DNA of 64,000 bases from Piper betle (taxonomy: Eukaryota > Streptophyta > Magnoliopsida > Piperales > Piperaceae): contig JAURVB010001841.1 in NCBI GenBank assembly GCA_033002965.1, positions 1 through 64,000 on the forward strand, given 5' to 3'. How positions within the stretch are numbered: the first letter of the stretch is position 1; the number at the start of each line of letters is the position of its first letter. The translations under genes and the position numbers were made by a program. The notes under the pieces were generated by a model. The model did not search any database. It had not been told where the DNA came from and saw only the letters and a list, made by a program, of their open reading frames with translations. This document shows, piece by piece, positions 1-10,857 of the stretch.

Positions 1-310
1 GTAGGTTTCCTTCCTCTTGGCTTGAATCACTAGAAGTTATGATAGGAGGACCAGAAATGGTTAGAGAGACAATTAAGAAGGTGAAGTTAATCCAAGAAAA
101 AATGAAAGTGGCCCAAGATCATCAGAAGAGCTATGTGGATGTGCGGAGGAAAAATCTTGAATTCAAAGTTGGGGAGCTGGTGTGCTTAAAGATCTCTCCA
201 ACCAAAGGTGTGGTGCGATTTAAGACTTCAGGAAAATTAAAACCATGATACATTGGACCTTTTGAGGTACTTGAGAGAGTAGGAGCTTTGGCTTATTGTA
301 AAATTCCATA
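1..310 (+). pseudogene. Ty3/gypsy integrase C-terminal remnant
   Basis: This is the tail of a retrotransposon pol polyprotein, cut by the window edge. A frame from about 39 to 248 reads through segments such as RRKNLEFKVGELVCLK and SPTKGVVRF, then meets a TGA. The frame after it continues with YIGPFEVLERVGA and ends in AT-rich DNA. The same segments, more completely preserved, occur at 61,960-62,270 (LEFQVGELVYLK, FIGPFPILDRVG), so the two are related copies. The region is the post-catalytic integrase tail that normally precedes the chromodomain or the 3' LTR. The stop and the loss of the downstream part make it non-functional. The family call is established knowledge; membership of the same lineage as the copy near 62 kb is seen directly. 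Confidence 0.85.
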
Positions 311-1000
311 ATTTTAATTATTTTTATTTTTATCTTGTGGATTTGGTTTTTGGGTAGAACCAATAGGTGTGGGAGGCAGGGCCGAACCTTGGTGGCTAGC
401 CTTTGGGATAAGAGTGGGCTTTTGATAGAAAACACCGTATTTTTCATATTCGTGATTCATTGTGTGAAAGTGGAGAGTTTTTTAGGAGGGAAGTCCAGTG
501 TTTAGTTCTCAATAATCTTCCCTCACCTTCCTTTTTATAATCCATCAAGTTTTCTTTTCTCTCAACTATTTTCCTCTTTCAGAGTTCATCTTTATCTTTT
601 TCTCTATAAGTTATTTTATTTCTTTTTCTTTCTTCTTCATGCATGTAGAGTTCATGTTTAGGCGTTGTTTTTCCGCTCTTGTTGGTGGGTTACATGATCT
701 ACTATCCTACCAACTTGTTGCATGAATTTTTTGGAGGATAGCCGTACCTACTTTTTGTTGTGTTTTGTTTTTATTTTACTTTTCTACTTGTTGTTTTATG
801 GATTAAATGAAATAATATGCTTAGTGTTTATTAGTAATATGTTTAATGTCCTTGTTTGTATTAATAACTTTAATATTATTATTGTTTTATATTATGACAA
901 ACATTGTAAGCGTTAATCCATGATTGGTGTTAATATTGGTATTATATTGAATATTGGTTACTGTTTTCTCAATTAATTAATTATTGTACTAAATCTTAAA
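311..1000. repeat. LTR-like flank of the first pol remnant
   Basis: There is no coding sequence here. Pyrimidine-rich DNA around 530-680 and the segment around 640-720 (atgcatg, agagttcatgt, ggtgggt, catgatct) match the LTR-like DNA at about 62,990-63,090 in order and spacing. I read it as a decayed LTR of the element whose integrase tail starts the window. I could not place either LTR end exactly. Confidence 0.5.
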
Positions 1001-3150
1001 TGAGTAATATAATTATTTCATGTTATTGTTGTGTGCCAATATATGTTGGAATAAATTTATGATTTATATATGTTATAAATAAATTATTATTATCAATAAA
1101 TTAATGAATTATATTTTAATTTATTCATAAAATTATTATGATTAATTTAGATTATTACAAATATGATCTCTACTTATGTACTAGTTAATATGTAAACGTG
1201 ACTATTGTGATTATATTAATAACCAATTTATACCTACAAATAATTATGGTTGGGTCAAACAGATAGTATTAATCCATGGGTAGTTTGATATTACTATATC
1301 GAACAATTGTTGATAATCGATTCATGTATTATAAATTTACAAGTAAATATAGGTGGTTATAAATGATTAATGAAGTGAAATTTTCACCTTTATCTCCAAT
1401 ATAATACTGGTTAATAACACATGAATTATAATATAATTGTTATACACTATGTTCAAGGATTAAAAATTCAGTAAGAAGTAGATGGAGTTGATTTTTTTAA
1501 TAATGAGGCAATTAAGATATATGGGTTATTAAAATATTATATTATGATAATTATAAGTGTTAACTTTAATAGCACACTTGAAATAAATATAGTTCGAACT
1601 ATTATTGGGATAAACAATTTAAGAAGTAGTATCCCAGAACATTAATATAAGTGATATTAAATAATAAGATACAATAAATAGTCTAATATGTTCATTGGGT
1701 AGTGTTTTATAAATACTAAAAGTTAATAAATTATTATCCAAGTTAATGGTAATTGTATCAATAATTGTTGCTTCATAAGGTATTGTTCAATGGGCGATAC
1801 AAAATAAAAATCTAAATTTAAAATTCGAGTTACTAAAATGACACTTATGATAAAATTTAAAATTCATAAGATTTATATTTTTTGTCTATGACGCAATTAT
1901 CTATTAAGGAATCGTGTTAATAATATTTCTATTATTATGTTACACTTATGACAAAATGCATATTTTTCAAGTTGGTAAATATATGTTATTTTGCAAAATG
2001 TGAAATTTATTATAAGCATTTAATTATAAGTATTTTTAAATTTGATTTAAATTGTTGAAATTAAATAATTAAGTGACGTGGATAATTGACTACCTAAATT
2101 GTTTTCAGGTTAATCTTGGATAAATTTAAAGCAATAATATTTGAAGTGTTGCATGGGTTGTTTTATCGAGTTTTAATCATGATGAAGTTAAGTCATTTCG
2201 TTGCATGCATTTTTCCTTATATAAAATTATATTTATAAATAATTTTATTGTCTTACTTGGATTAGGATCGTATGTTGTTGCGGGTGTCTCATCAAATTTT
2301 CAGGTCCACGTAATTACTTGAAATATTATATATTTATATTTGATAGCCATGGACGCCTAAGTTAAGATTTGACCACCATGTGCTGAGCACAACTGGGGTT
2401 AAAGGATTGACTCAGTCTGGTATAAGGTCACACCCTTAAAATTTTTAAAAGAATAAATACATGCCCCCATGTTGAAAAAGAAGACATGAAGCAATGGTAC
2501 AAGATGACTCATTATGCTCTTGTAATACCGAAAGGGAGAGTTAATGACAAATATCGTCGTAAGCCACATAGCATATGAGCGCATGGATGAGATTGTTGCT
2601 AGACGGGGTGGCCATCCATCACGACATAATTAGAGCTGAACATAAGTTCATAATCAGTAAAAGATTCAATTAATAATGTTGTGAAATATATTGACTTATT
2701 TCTTATAATCATATAAATTAGTATTTTTATTAGTAATGTAAAATTAATTACTTTTGCGGGTAGACAATTAATTTTTCTTATTTTAGTTATTATTATATTT
2801 ATAACATGTTTGCATAACGGGAGATTTCACTTCGTTTTATAAGGTCTTAGTTGATTCCAAACATTTATTATCTTATATTTTATTTTATAATATGATTTAG
2901 AATTTAAACTTTAACTAATTTTTTCGCATATAGATTTAATTTATATTATTTAAAAAATTTTATGTCTTAGATTTATTTGTGATGATAAATTAATAATTAA
3001 TTAATTTATGAGTCCCTTACTTTACATTATAATACTTAATTTGTAGTTCGGAATATACATATCGTTGGAACAATACTACCCCGATGTAACCAATTTGGTT
3101 CACCAAGAAAAGCTAAATTGGTTCAAAAAAAAATTAAGTTGGTTAGAAAA
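1000..3150. other. AT-rich DNA without a recognisable gene
   Basis: This stretch is strongly AT-rich with short open frames only. I see no splice-linked conserved peptide, no RNA gene and no clear terminal repeats. It probably consists of old transposon or LTR material, but nothing here identifies a family. Confidence 0.6.
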
Positions 3151-3169
3151 TAAAATTTGGGTAATGCAG

Positions 3170-3680
3170 GTGATTTGACACCCACCATCCGCTCCCCTTA
3201 CCACCACTACCATCAATGCTGCCACCTCCACCATCGCCTTTGCCGCCGTTGTCGCCACCGCCGTCGCCACTGCCACCTCCGCCACCTTTGTGGCAGCTAC
3301 CTCCGTCGCCGTTGTCGCTGCCACAATCACTGTGATGTTCAGAACAAAGAAACGGTGGGCATCGTTACGACCGACCATCTATGGTGATACCAGTTACCGC
3401 CTTTGGCGACTCTCTCCTCTGCCACTTTTGTGCCCTCCCTTCGCTATCCCACTCCCTCGCCTAACTCTTCACCGTTGTCGATCTCCTCCACCCAACTCTT
3501 TCCCAGTCCCTCATCACCGCCCTCTCCATTTCCTTTCCCAACCCCCTCAACGACTACCTTGCTTACACTGCCACCGTCCTCGGCCTCTGCAACTCAATTT
3601 CTATCTAGCTCGAGCACCTTGGCCACCTCAACCTTCTCTTTTGCTACTACCTTGCCACCGACGACATTTTAATTACACCA
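3170..3680. repeat. CCG/CCT-rich low-complexity tract
   Basis: A pyrimidine-rich, CCA/GCC/CCT-repetitive stretch opens several overlapping frames on both strands, which translate to His/Arg, Pro/Ser or Ala/Val runs. The composition explains the open frames, and none shows a domain. Similar GC-rich cores lie inside the LTR copies at 34.1, 42.5 and 47.8 kb, so this may be a diverged relative of them. Confidence 0.6.
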
Positions 3681-4320
3681 TGTTTGTCATCAGTGACGCA
3701 AAGTAACCCATCACTGACATCTCTTGGACAAAAGATTCATGTACGAATAGGCTTTATGACCGTGAATTAGCAAACATGATCATCATATTACATGAGATGC
3801 AAACTTTATAAATAATCGCTACAAATTTTTTGCTGCACAAGTTTAAAAACTCACCAATGACATTTTAATCACATATTACTTGTCATTAATGAAATTTTAA
3901 TTACATTCTACTTGTCATGAATGATACAAAGGAACTCATCGTAACATCTCTTTAGACAAAAAAATAATAGGCCATACGACTCAGCAAACATGCCAATCAT
4001 ATTACATGACGTACAAACTTTATAAATAATTACTACATATTTTTATTGCACAAGTTTAGAAAATTACAATAGGTAAATTCACCAATGACATTTTAATTAC
4101 GTATTACTTGTCATCAATGACCTTTTAATTATAATCTACTTGCTATCAATGACACAAAGTAACTCATCTGTAACATCTTTTTCGACAAAAAAATAAGGTA
4201 CAAATGGACTTTATAGCCATGAATTACTATATGTTTTTGTTACGCAAGTTCGAAAAATTATAAGTAGTTAATTTACCGATAACATTTTAATTATACCTTA
4301 CTTGTCATCAATGGTAGAGA
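3655..4320. repeat. Degenerate tandem repeat, units of about 190-220 bp
   Basis: The phrase 'gacattttaattac' followed by a 'cttgtcat.aatgac' block recurs at about 3,665, 3,860, 4,090 and 4,285. Each time it is followed by 'aca.ctctt..gacaaaa', and in most units by 'actttataaataat..ctaca'. This makes three to four diverged tandem copies. No gene lies in them. The last unit runs into the PPR remnant. Confidence 0.7.
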
Positions 4321-4389
4321 ATGACTCATCAGTGACATCTCTTCAAACAAAAGAGCCTGCAACAATTGGTAATCAATGGTCATCGATAC

Positions 4390-4835
4390 ATCCGGAAATC
4401 ATTGAGTTCCAACTAACCAAATCCCTCTTAGGCATATCATCCGACACACGCCTCGCAAGAACGAGCATCCTGTTCTTGCACACCCGTCGATCATCAAATT
4501 CCAAGCCACGGAATCTCGTTCAATCGTTTCGTCAAACACCTTGCACGCACACCCAACCATTCGAAAAGCACATACGAACGAACAAATTTTGCACAAACAA
4601 ATCGATGCTCAAAGTAAGCTGCACCGCAAGATCCGAAGGGGCTGTAGAATTCGAGGACGCTGGCTTGGCCAACTTAGTCGTCGTGGGCGTCGAGCCGCGG
4701 GGGGTGGTGGAAGACGCCGGTGAGGAGGAGCTGGGCATGGATCTGGTCGAAGAGCTTCGGCGAATCGTGGATACTATTTAGTAGGACAAGTAGTGGGTGG
4801 GTTAGCTCCAAAGCTCCAACTTCGCCGATGTTGGC
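4390..4835 (-). pseudogene. PPR protein, N-terminal remnant
   Basis: On the minus strand the frames hold pieces typical of plant pentatricopeptide-repeat proteins, which bind organellar RNA. In order they are QIHAQLLLTGVFHH near 4,755-4,715, a SIDLFVQNLFVRM segment near 4,595, and CKVFDETIERDSVAWNLMID near 4,550-4,490, then ARTG. That is the usual order QIHA, DLFVQN, KVFDE, ERD, WN.MI.GYA. The pieces lie in different frames, so at least two frameshifts separate them, and the gene ends in the tandem repeat at 4,320. Only about two repeat units remain of a protein that normally has ten or more. It is a dead fragment; the subfamily cannot be told. Confidence 0.7.
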
Positions 4836-5748
4836 GGTTCCAACAGCGGCAATGTCCGCCGGTAAATGGTTCCAGTTTCTAAATTGGAATTAGGCAATAC
4901 TCGCCACACCTTGACTCATCCAATAAACATCATCCTTGGCAGGTGGTGCCAGACAAAGTCCCAAGTCCCAACAACTTCATTTTACCATTTCCATGTCTTT
5001 TTTGGCTGGCCTCTTCAGCAACAGAGAATATACCTTTCCTTTTGTTTCTTCCTCGTATGACAACAGCTCCCGTTTTTTAGTATCGTTATGATGTTTTGGT
5101 GCACATATACTTCTCCATCCCTAATTCCTGTTCATTCAAGGGGACGAATTTCCAACATGTGAAGGGAGAGTAATGAATCATGGGTCTTGGGTGGTTCTCT
5201 TCCTGTTGAAAATGTCCAAGCTTTTGCTTCCGACAAGCTAGACCAAGTGACTGATAGATAAATCAGAACAGAGCTCGAGATAGATCACTCGGAGTTATGC
5301 TTGGATACTCATAACCAGTAAATGCTAGTCATAGACCTCAGCAAGCTGTTACTCCTAACTGTTCAGAAGATGAGATGAAGAAGCTTGACACAGCCTGGCA
5401 AGAATGGGGATTTTTCCATGTAAATTGCCATCTTTTTTTTATATGGGTCTGTCATAATCTGTCTTCTTCAAATTTTACTGACATTTCTTTCAATTTTTCT
5501 TCCCAGCTAATAAACCATGGGGTGCGTGCCCATTGAATTGATGGAGAGATTTAAAGATGATCAAGAAATTCTTTGGTCTGGCATTGGAGGAGAAGAATGC
5601 ATTTGCACAGCTGCCTGGCCACATTGAAGGCTGTGGGCAGGCGTTTGTGAAGTCTGAGGAACAATAGATTGATTGGGGTGACATGCTCTTCCTGATCACT
5701 AGACCAATTTCCTATAGAAAGATGAGATTTTGGCCGACCAATCCCACC

Positions 5749-6672
5749 CATGGTTGCACGAATCGGCCGATTCCGCGGAATCGGCCGATTTAAATCGGAT
5801 CGGCGTCGCGCCGATCCGATTTCGGGGCCGACTCGGTCGGCCCCGAATCGGGTCGTGAATCGGCCCGTTTCGGCCGATTCCGACCGATTTAACTCGGAAT
5901 CGGAATCGGCCGATTTAAATCGGAATCGGTTTTTTTATGAAATTACCAAAATACCCTAGGTATAATTTTTATTAAATTATTTAAGCATGGGTAAAATGGT
6001 AATTTGGATTTAAAAACCTAAATCATACCCTCCCCCCGATTCCGCCGCCCGACTCCGACCTTCGCTCCGCCGCCCTCCGCCGCGCTTGCGCCGTCCTCCC
6101 TCGGCCGTCCTCCGTCCGACCAGGCCACCGCCGCCCGACTCCGACCTCAGCTCCGCCCTCCGCCACGATTCCGCCGCAGCGTTGCGACCGCCGCCCGAAC
6201 TCGGGTTCCGCCGGCCGACGCGAGCGCCGCGATTCCGCCGCGAATCTGCCGTCCGACCGCCGCCTGTTCGTCCGACCGGGCTGCCGACATCCTCCGACAT
6301 CGCCGCCGCGAGACTCGCCGCCGACCGGGCCGGCGGCGGCGGCGGGGGTAAAGAGTGGCATTCTCGTAATTAAAAGTTGACTCGAGTCTAACTCGAGTCA
6401 AAAATAATAATTAATTCTAAATAATTAAAAAAATCTTAAAAAATATTTAAAAATATCATAAATTATAATACACAGAATAATATCAAAATAACATCAATAT
6501 CCAATTTTAATATATTTATATTATAAATTGTCAAATTATTATATATGACCGATTAAATTAATTTGGACCGATTCAACAAAACCGATTCCTGGCCGATTCA
6601 GACCGATTCCGATTCCGATTCCGATTCACGGGAAAACCGATTCCGATTCCGATTCCGATTCATGCAACCATG
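5749..6672. mobile_element. hAT-like non-autonomous element, 924 bp
   Basis: The element is bounded by the inverted ends CATGGTTGCA and TGCAACCATG and flanked by a perfect 8-bp target duplication, ATCCCACC (5,741-5,748 and 6,673-6,680). An 8-bp duplication is the signature of hAT transposition. Subterminal zones are packed with CGATTC/GAATCGG hexamers, many palindromic. The core at 6,010-6,360 is very GC-rich and opens shadow frames with no domain. No transposase is present. It sits in exon 2 of the dioxygenase pseudogene, four bases from the splice donor. A longer relative lies in inverted orientation at 20,768-22,451. Confidence 0.88.
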
Positions 6673-7289
6673 ATCCCACCAGGTGAATCAAATCATAGTA
6701 CTAGTCATGTAATCTTTTATATCATGATAATGCTATACGAAAGTGCCAAACGCTAGAAATTTTAGGTTTTTATGATCTTGTGACTAGTCAATGATATTCA
6801 AGTTAAAGTTCCACCTCAGGGAAACAATGGATAAATACAGTGAAGAAATGCACCGGCTGGCCATGTGCTTGATGCAGATGATAGCCAAGAACTTGGGTGT
6901 TGAGCCCAAGAAGCTCACGGACATGTTTGAGGACCAAACTCAAAGTGTAAGGATGAATTACTATTCACAATGCAGACAAGCAGAGAAGGTTTTTGCCCTC
7001 TCTCCACATTCAGATGCAACAGGTATCACCTTCCTCCTCCTGGCCATGAGGTGCAGGGACTTCAAATCAAGAAGAGTGGCAAATGGGTACCCATAAAATC
7101 CATTCCCAATGCTTACAAAACCAACATTGGAGACATCCTTGAGGTAACCAACAAATGAAACCGGTCATCAAACTACTAGCAGCTACTACAGGTTACTAAG
7201 TTGTTAACATTGAATAGCTTTTAAGTATTTTTATTTTTTCGAAGATTATGAGCAATGAGAAATACAAGAGCGCAGAGCACGGGACAATT

Positions 7290-7919
7290 AGGGGTGCTAA
7301 TTGAGCGAGCGAGCTGAGCTTAATTTGCGTTCAAACTCGGCTCGAATAGTTCGAAACTCATTTGAACTCGACTCGAGATCGAACGAATTTTAAACATACA
7401 TGTTCGAGTTCAACACGAATATCATTTATGTGTTCGAGCTCGACTCGAGCTCAAATACACTTAAATTGTTTAATTTTTTCGAGCTCGAACCCGGCTCGTT
7501 TGTAAGCTCGAAACCGGCTAGCTTAAAAGTCAAAAGTACCTCAATTAAAATAAAAACAATCAATGTGGATTGAACCCACAACCTTATCAACTTGAATACT
7601 TACCATCTTAACTATCTTACTTTATTATTATTATTATTATATATATATATAAATAAATAAATAAATATAAATATAAAATAATATAAAAATTATATTATTA
7701 TATTATTTTATCGAGTCGAGCTACGAGTCGAGTTACGAGTCGAGTTCGAGTCGAGTTTAAGTTATAACCGAGTCGAGTCGAGTCGAACATGACCATACTC
7801 AAGCTCGGCTTGTAATATTCGAGTTCGAGCTCGAGCATTTAAATGTCGAGTTTTGAGTCGAGTTAAACTAAGTCTGAATACTAAATACTTACGAGCTTGT
7901 TCGCTCAATTAACAACCCT
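7290..7919. mobile_element. hAT-like MITE with GAGCTCG-rich interior, 630 bp
   Basis: The ends are AGGGGTGCTAATTGAGCGAG and, on the other strand, AGGGTTGTTAATTGAGCGAA. The flanks GGACAATT and AGACAAGG agree at 5 of 8 positions, so the target duplication is old. The interior is full of TCGAGT/GAGCTC motifs and carries short ATT and AT tracts near 7,620-7,690. It interrupts exon 4 of the dioxygenase pseudogene within the AEHG...KEKESI stretch. No coding capacity. Confidence 0.75.
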
Positions 7920-8149
7920 AGACAAGGAGAAGGAAAGCATCTCTAATTGGCTCGTTTAGCTGCCCAAATAATGATGCCATGATAGGGCCTTTCGAAGATG
8001 TGGTGAAAGAGAAGGTTCTTTACACAAGGTTAAGTAACACGGAATTCCACAAGGTAACCTTTGAGAGAAAACTGCATGGGAAGAACGTCATCGCAACGTT
8101 GAACCTACCAGAAGATTGATTTTTCACTAAAATAAGTATAATCTATGTC

Positions 8150-9500
8150 ATTAAAAAGGGAATTCAATATTAGTGTGAGATTAAAAATAAGAGAATTGTG
8201 CCAATTAAAATATAAAAAGATCTAAAGACTAATAAAAATATTTCAAACGAAGGGTCACGAGTTTGAATTTCTCTAACCATAATTTCTTTAAAAAAAACTT
8301 TTTAATGGTAAAAGGTTACGGGTTTTAATCTCGATAACCTTAATTTTTTTTAAAAAAAATTTTAACGGTATAAAGTCACGGGTTCGAACCTGACTAATAT
8401 CAAGATCTAATTTCTTACTAATAAAAGGCTCTCTAATTGTTTTAAAACAATATTATAAAAAAATTAAATAATTATAATTCATCTTTGTATTTACATATGA
8501 TATATTTTTAAAGTTAATCACGGTCTATATTTAAGATATTAAATTATTATAGTTTATCTCATTGCTCAATGAAAATTTATATATAAATTAAAATTTATTC
8601 GATACAGGTCACGCATAGTGCGACATCTTGCCTAGTATTAATAAAAAAGGAATTCAATACTAGCATGTGATTAAAGGTATGAGATTTAACCAATCAAATA
8701 AAAATAAAAATAAAAATACCTCCCAATACTACAAAGGGTCGCAGGTTTGAACTCGACTAACCTCAATTTTTAACTTTTTATTAAATAAAATAATAATAAT
8801 ACCTCTTATTGCGGAGGGTCATGAGTTCAAACCCTCTTAACCTCAATGTCTAACTTTTTACTAACAAGTTAGTTTATTTACCTTGAAAAAATACAATAAA
8901 AAATTAAATTATTATAATTTATCTTCTCGTTTAATTAGAATTAATGTTTAAAGTCAATCAGGGTTTATATCTAAAATATTAAATTATTATAATTTATTTC
9001 ATTATTTAATGAGAGTTTACATATAAAATTAAGATTATCAGTAATACAAGACCCGCGTAGTGCGACATCTTGCTTAGTATTAATAAAAAGGAAACTTAAT
9101 ACTAAACTGTGGTTAAAAATAAGAGGTTCAACCAATTAAAATGCAATAAAAAATTAAATAAAAATACCTCCTTTTGTGGAGGGTCCCATGTTTAATCTCG
9201 GCTAACCTCAATTTATAATTTGCCATAAAAAATTAAAAAAATACCTTCAATTGCAGAGATCAGGTTTGAACTCAGCTAATCTTAATTTTTAATTTCCTAG
9301 AACAAAATTTATAATAGGAAAAATTAAATTATTATAATTTATCTTCTCATTCAATTAGGATATATGATTAAAATTAATCGGAGTTTATATTTTAAATATT
9401 AACTTATTATAGTTTATCTCGTTATTGAGTGAGAGTTTACGTATAAAATAAAATTTTATCTATAATATAAGATGTGCATGGTGTGACATCTTGCCAAGTT
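8150..9500 (+). repeat. Three tandem Helitron-like units (about 420-485 bp)
   Basis: Three head-to-tail units begin with AATAAAAAGG-type sequence and end with a short hairpin, then ACATCTTGC, then a terminus. The ends are CTAG at 8,632-8,635, TTAG at 9,074-9,077 and a decayed CCAAG near 9,497. In the first unit the hairpin is CGCA-tag-TGCG, nine bases before the CTAG, and a T follows; this is the standard 3' end of a plant Helitron. Inside each unit are subrepeats like GGTCACGGGTTCGAACCTGA that resemble a tRNA B box. No Rep/helicase is present. A minus-strand relative ends at 55,380. Confidence 0.65.
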
Positions 9501-10700
9501 AAAATAAATTGAGAACCGCATCATAAAGGACTTCTTTAAAAAATATAACACATCATTTTTTTTAATGACCATTTTATCAACGAGGATGGAAATTTTGAGA
9601 AGAAAGCTTTTAAGGTTGAAAGTCGAAATGCCTTATTAATAAAATTTGTGAGTAATAACTTGACCAAAAAAGAATTTAGAATTTCTCCTCAAGTTAAACT
9701 TACATTACTAAAAAATGAAAAAAACTCTTTGTCTCTATAAATTGAAGAAAACTGCTTGTATCATCCAACTCTTCAAACCAAGAGGTAATACGACTTCAGT
9801 AGGCATATAAATATCCAGACTACGCGATACTTCATTTTTTTTATTTTAAAACTTTGATTTAATTCCTTCACAAGCGATTAAGTACTGATCCGAATGTCTA
9901 AGTTGATATGGAAGAAGAAATCACCAGTTCAATTAGTTATAACGCTTGAATGATGAGAATAATTTTATATAATTTTAAAAATAAAAATGGTCAAGTCACT
10001 TACGATGTAAAACGAGAGCTAGCAGAATGATAGTTTTGCCATCCAAAGAAGTAGTAGACTTGAATATTTTTTTTAAAAAAGAAAAGAAGTAGTACGCTTA
10101 AAAAATAAAAAATTAAAGAAATAAAGAAACAGAAGTAGTAGGCTTAAAAAAAGAAAAAAAGAAAAAAAGAAAAGAAGTAGTAACGATATAAATAAACTAA
10201 ACCTATTTGCAAGCATTTTATGTTCAGCTCAATTTGGCTTGAACTCGTGCTCGTTAATTTTGGGTTCGAAAAAATACTTGGCTCAAAATGAATAGTTTGT
10301 TGAAAAATAAACAATACTTGAATTAAGGAGTGTTCGGCTCGGCTTGGTTCGAAATTCGAATTCGATGTGTTCAAACTTGAAAAATATTCAACGCGACTTA
10401 GCTCGTTAATACTATTGAGGTCACATTGAACTTATATAGTATTAGAAAGAAAATTTTGATTTTATATAAGTCGAATACGAGCCAAATACAAATATTCGCT
10501 TGGTTCGAAAGTATAACGAGCCAAACACGAGCCGAACCCAAATACCATGAATTATAAATGAGCTGCTCGACCCTTAATAAATCAAAGGCTCGTCAAGTAC
10601 TTAAACAAATTTAAATACATTTTTAAAAATTATATCAAATTCAAAATTCGGTTCTGCTCGTTTACACCCCTAGCCACGAAAGTAAAATAAACAGGGAAAG
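9501..10700. other. AT-rich spacer upstream of PBF1 with one TE end
   Basis: No gene is visible. From about 10,205 to 10,674 the DNA carries TTCGAA/GGCTCG motifs and ends in CTGCTCGTTTACACCCCTA, the same right end as the element at 17,687-18,180. This is probably a hAT-like MITE whose left end I could not identify. A-rich tracts lie around 10,060-10,180. Confidence 0.5.
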
Positions 10701-10784
10701 CTCTTTTCTTTCTCTTGCTGCCTAAGAAAAAGAAAAGGAAAAGAAAAAGAAAACGGAAAAGAAAAGGAAAGAAAAAGAAAACCC

Positions 10785-10815
10785 AGAGCGTCGTCGTCGT
10801 CGTCGTCGTCGTCGT
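10785..10815 (+). repeat. (CGT)n microsatellite in the PBF1 leader
   Basis: About nine CGT triplets follow a long purine-rich AAG/AAA tract (10,725-10,783). Both lie within the 75 bases or so before the PBF1 start codon, so they are probably in its 5' untranslated leader. The triplet makes a length polymorphism likely. Confidence 0.8.
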
Positions 10816-10857
10816 TGTAGTGGTTCGTCTCCTTCTTCCTCCAACAAGAGCACCGCC

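Larger units (their letters stand above)
5157..8119 (+). pseudogene. 2-oxoglutarate/Fe(II) dioxygenase, SRG1-like
   Basis: This is a four-exon dioxygenase gene of the plant DOXC class (SRG1 / norcoclaurine-synthase-like), which hydroxylates or desaturates small metabolites in the cytosol. Exon 1 (5,157-5,419) gives GGSLPVENVQAF and WGFFH. Exon 2 (5,507-5,748 plus 6,681-6,682) gives LINHG, KKFFGLALEEKN and RFWPTNPT. Exon 3 (6,820-7,143) gives MDKYSEEMHRLA, the iron-binding HSDATGIT and IGDILE. Exon 4 (7,245-7,289 plus about 7,920-8,119) gives IMSNEKYKSAEHG and GPFEDVV. Splice sites are still recognisable. It is dead: TGA directly follows the ATG, TAA and TAG interrupt exons 1 and 2, and there are frameshifts near 5,340, 5,525, 5,560 and 7,050. 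Mobile elements split exons 2 and 4. The family is certain; the substrate is unknown. Confidence 0.9.

Noticed and set aside
3100..3706. Ala/Val-rich, Ser/Pro-rich and His/Arg-rich frames
   Set aside because: Simple-sequence CCG/CCT DNA opens all frames at once; no start context or homology.
6010..6400. Arg/Gly/Pro-rich open frames on both strands
   Set aside because: They fall entirely within the GC-rich core of the 924-bp hAT-like element and show no domain or codon-like conservation.
7560..7610. Possible tRNA gene (B-box-like 'ggattgaacccaca')
   Set aside because: No acceptor stem or A box at the right distance; it lies inside a MITE.
8632..9500. Reading the 8-9.5 kb array as an ordinary centromeric satellite
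   Set aside because: Only three diverged units, each with a Helitron-type hairpin and CTAG-like end, and a single minus-strand unit elsewhere (55.4 kb) fit a mobile family better.
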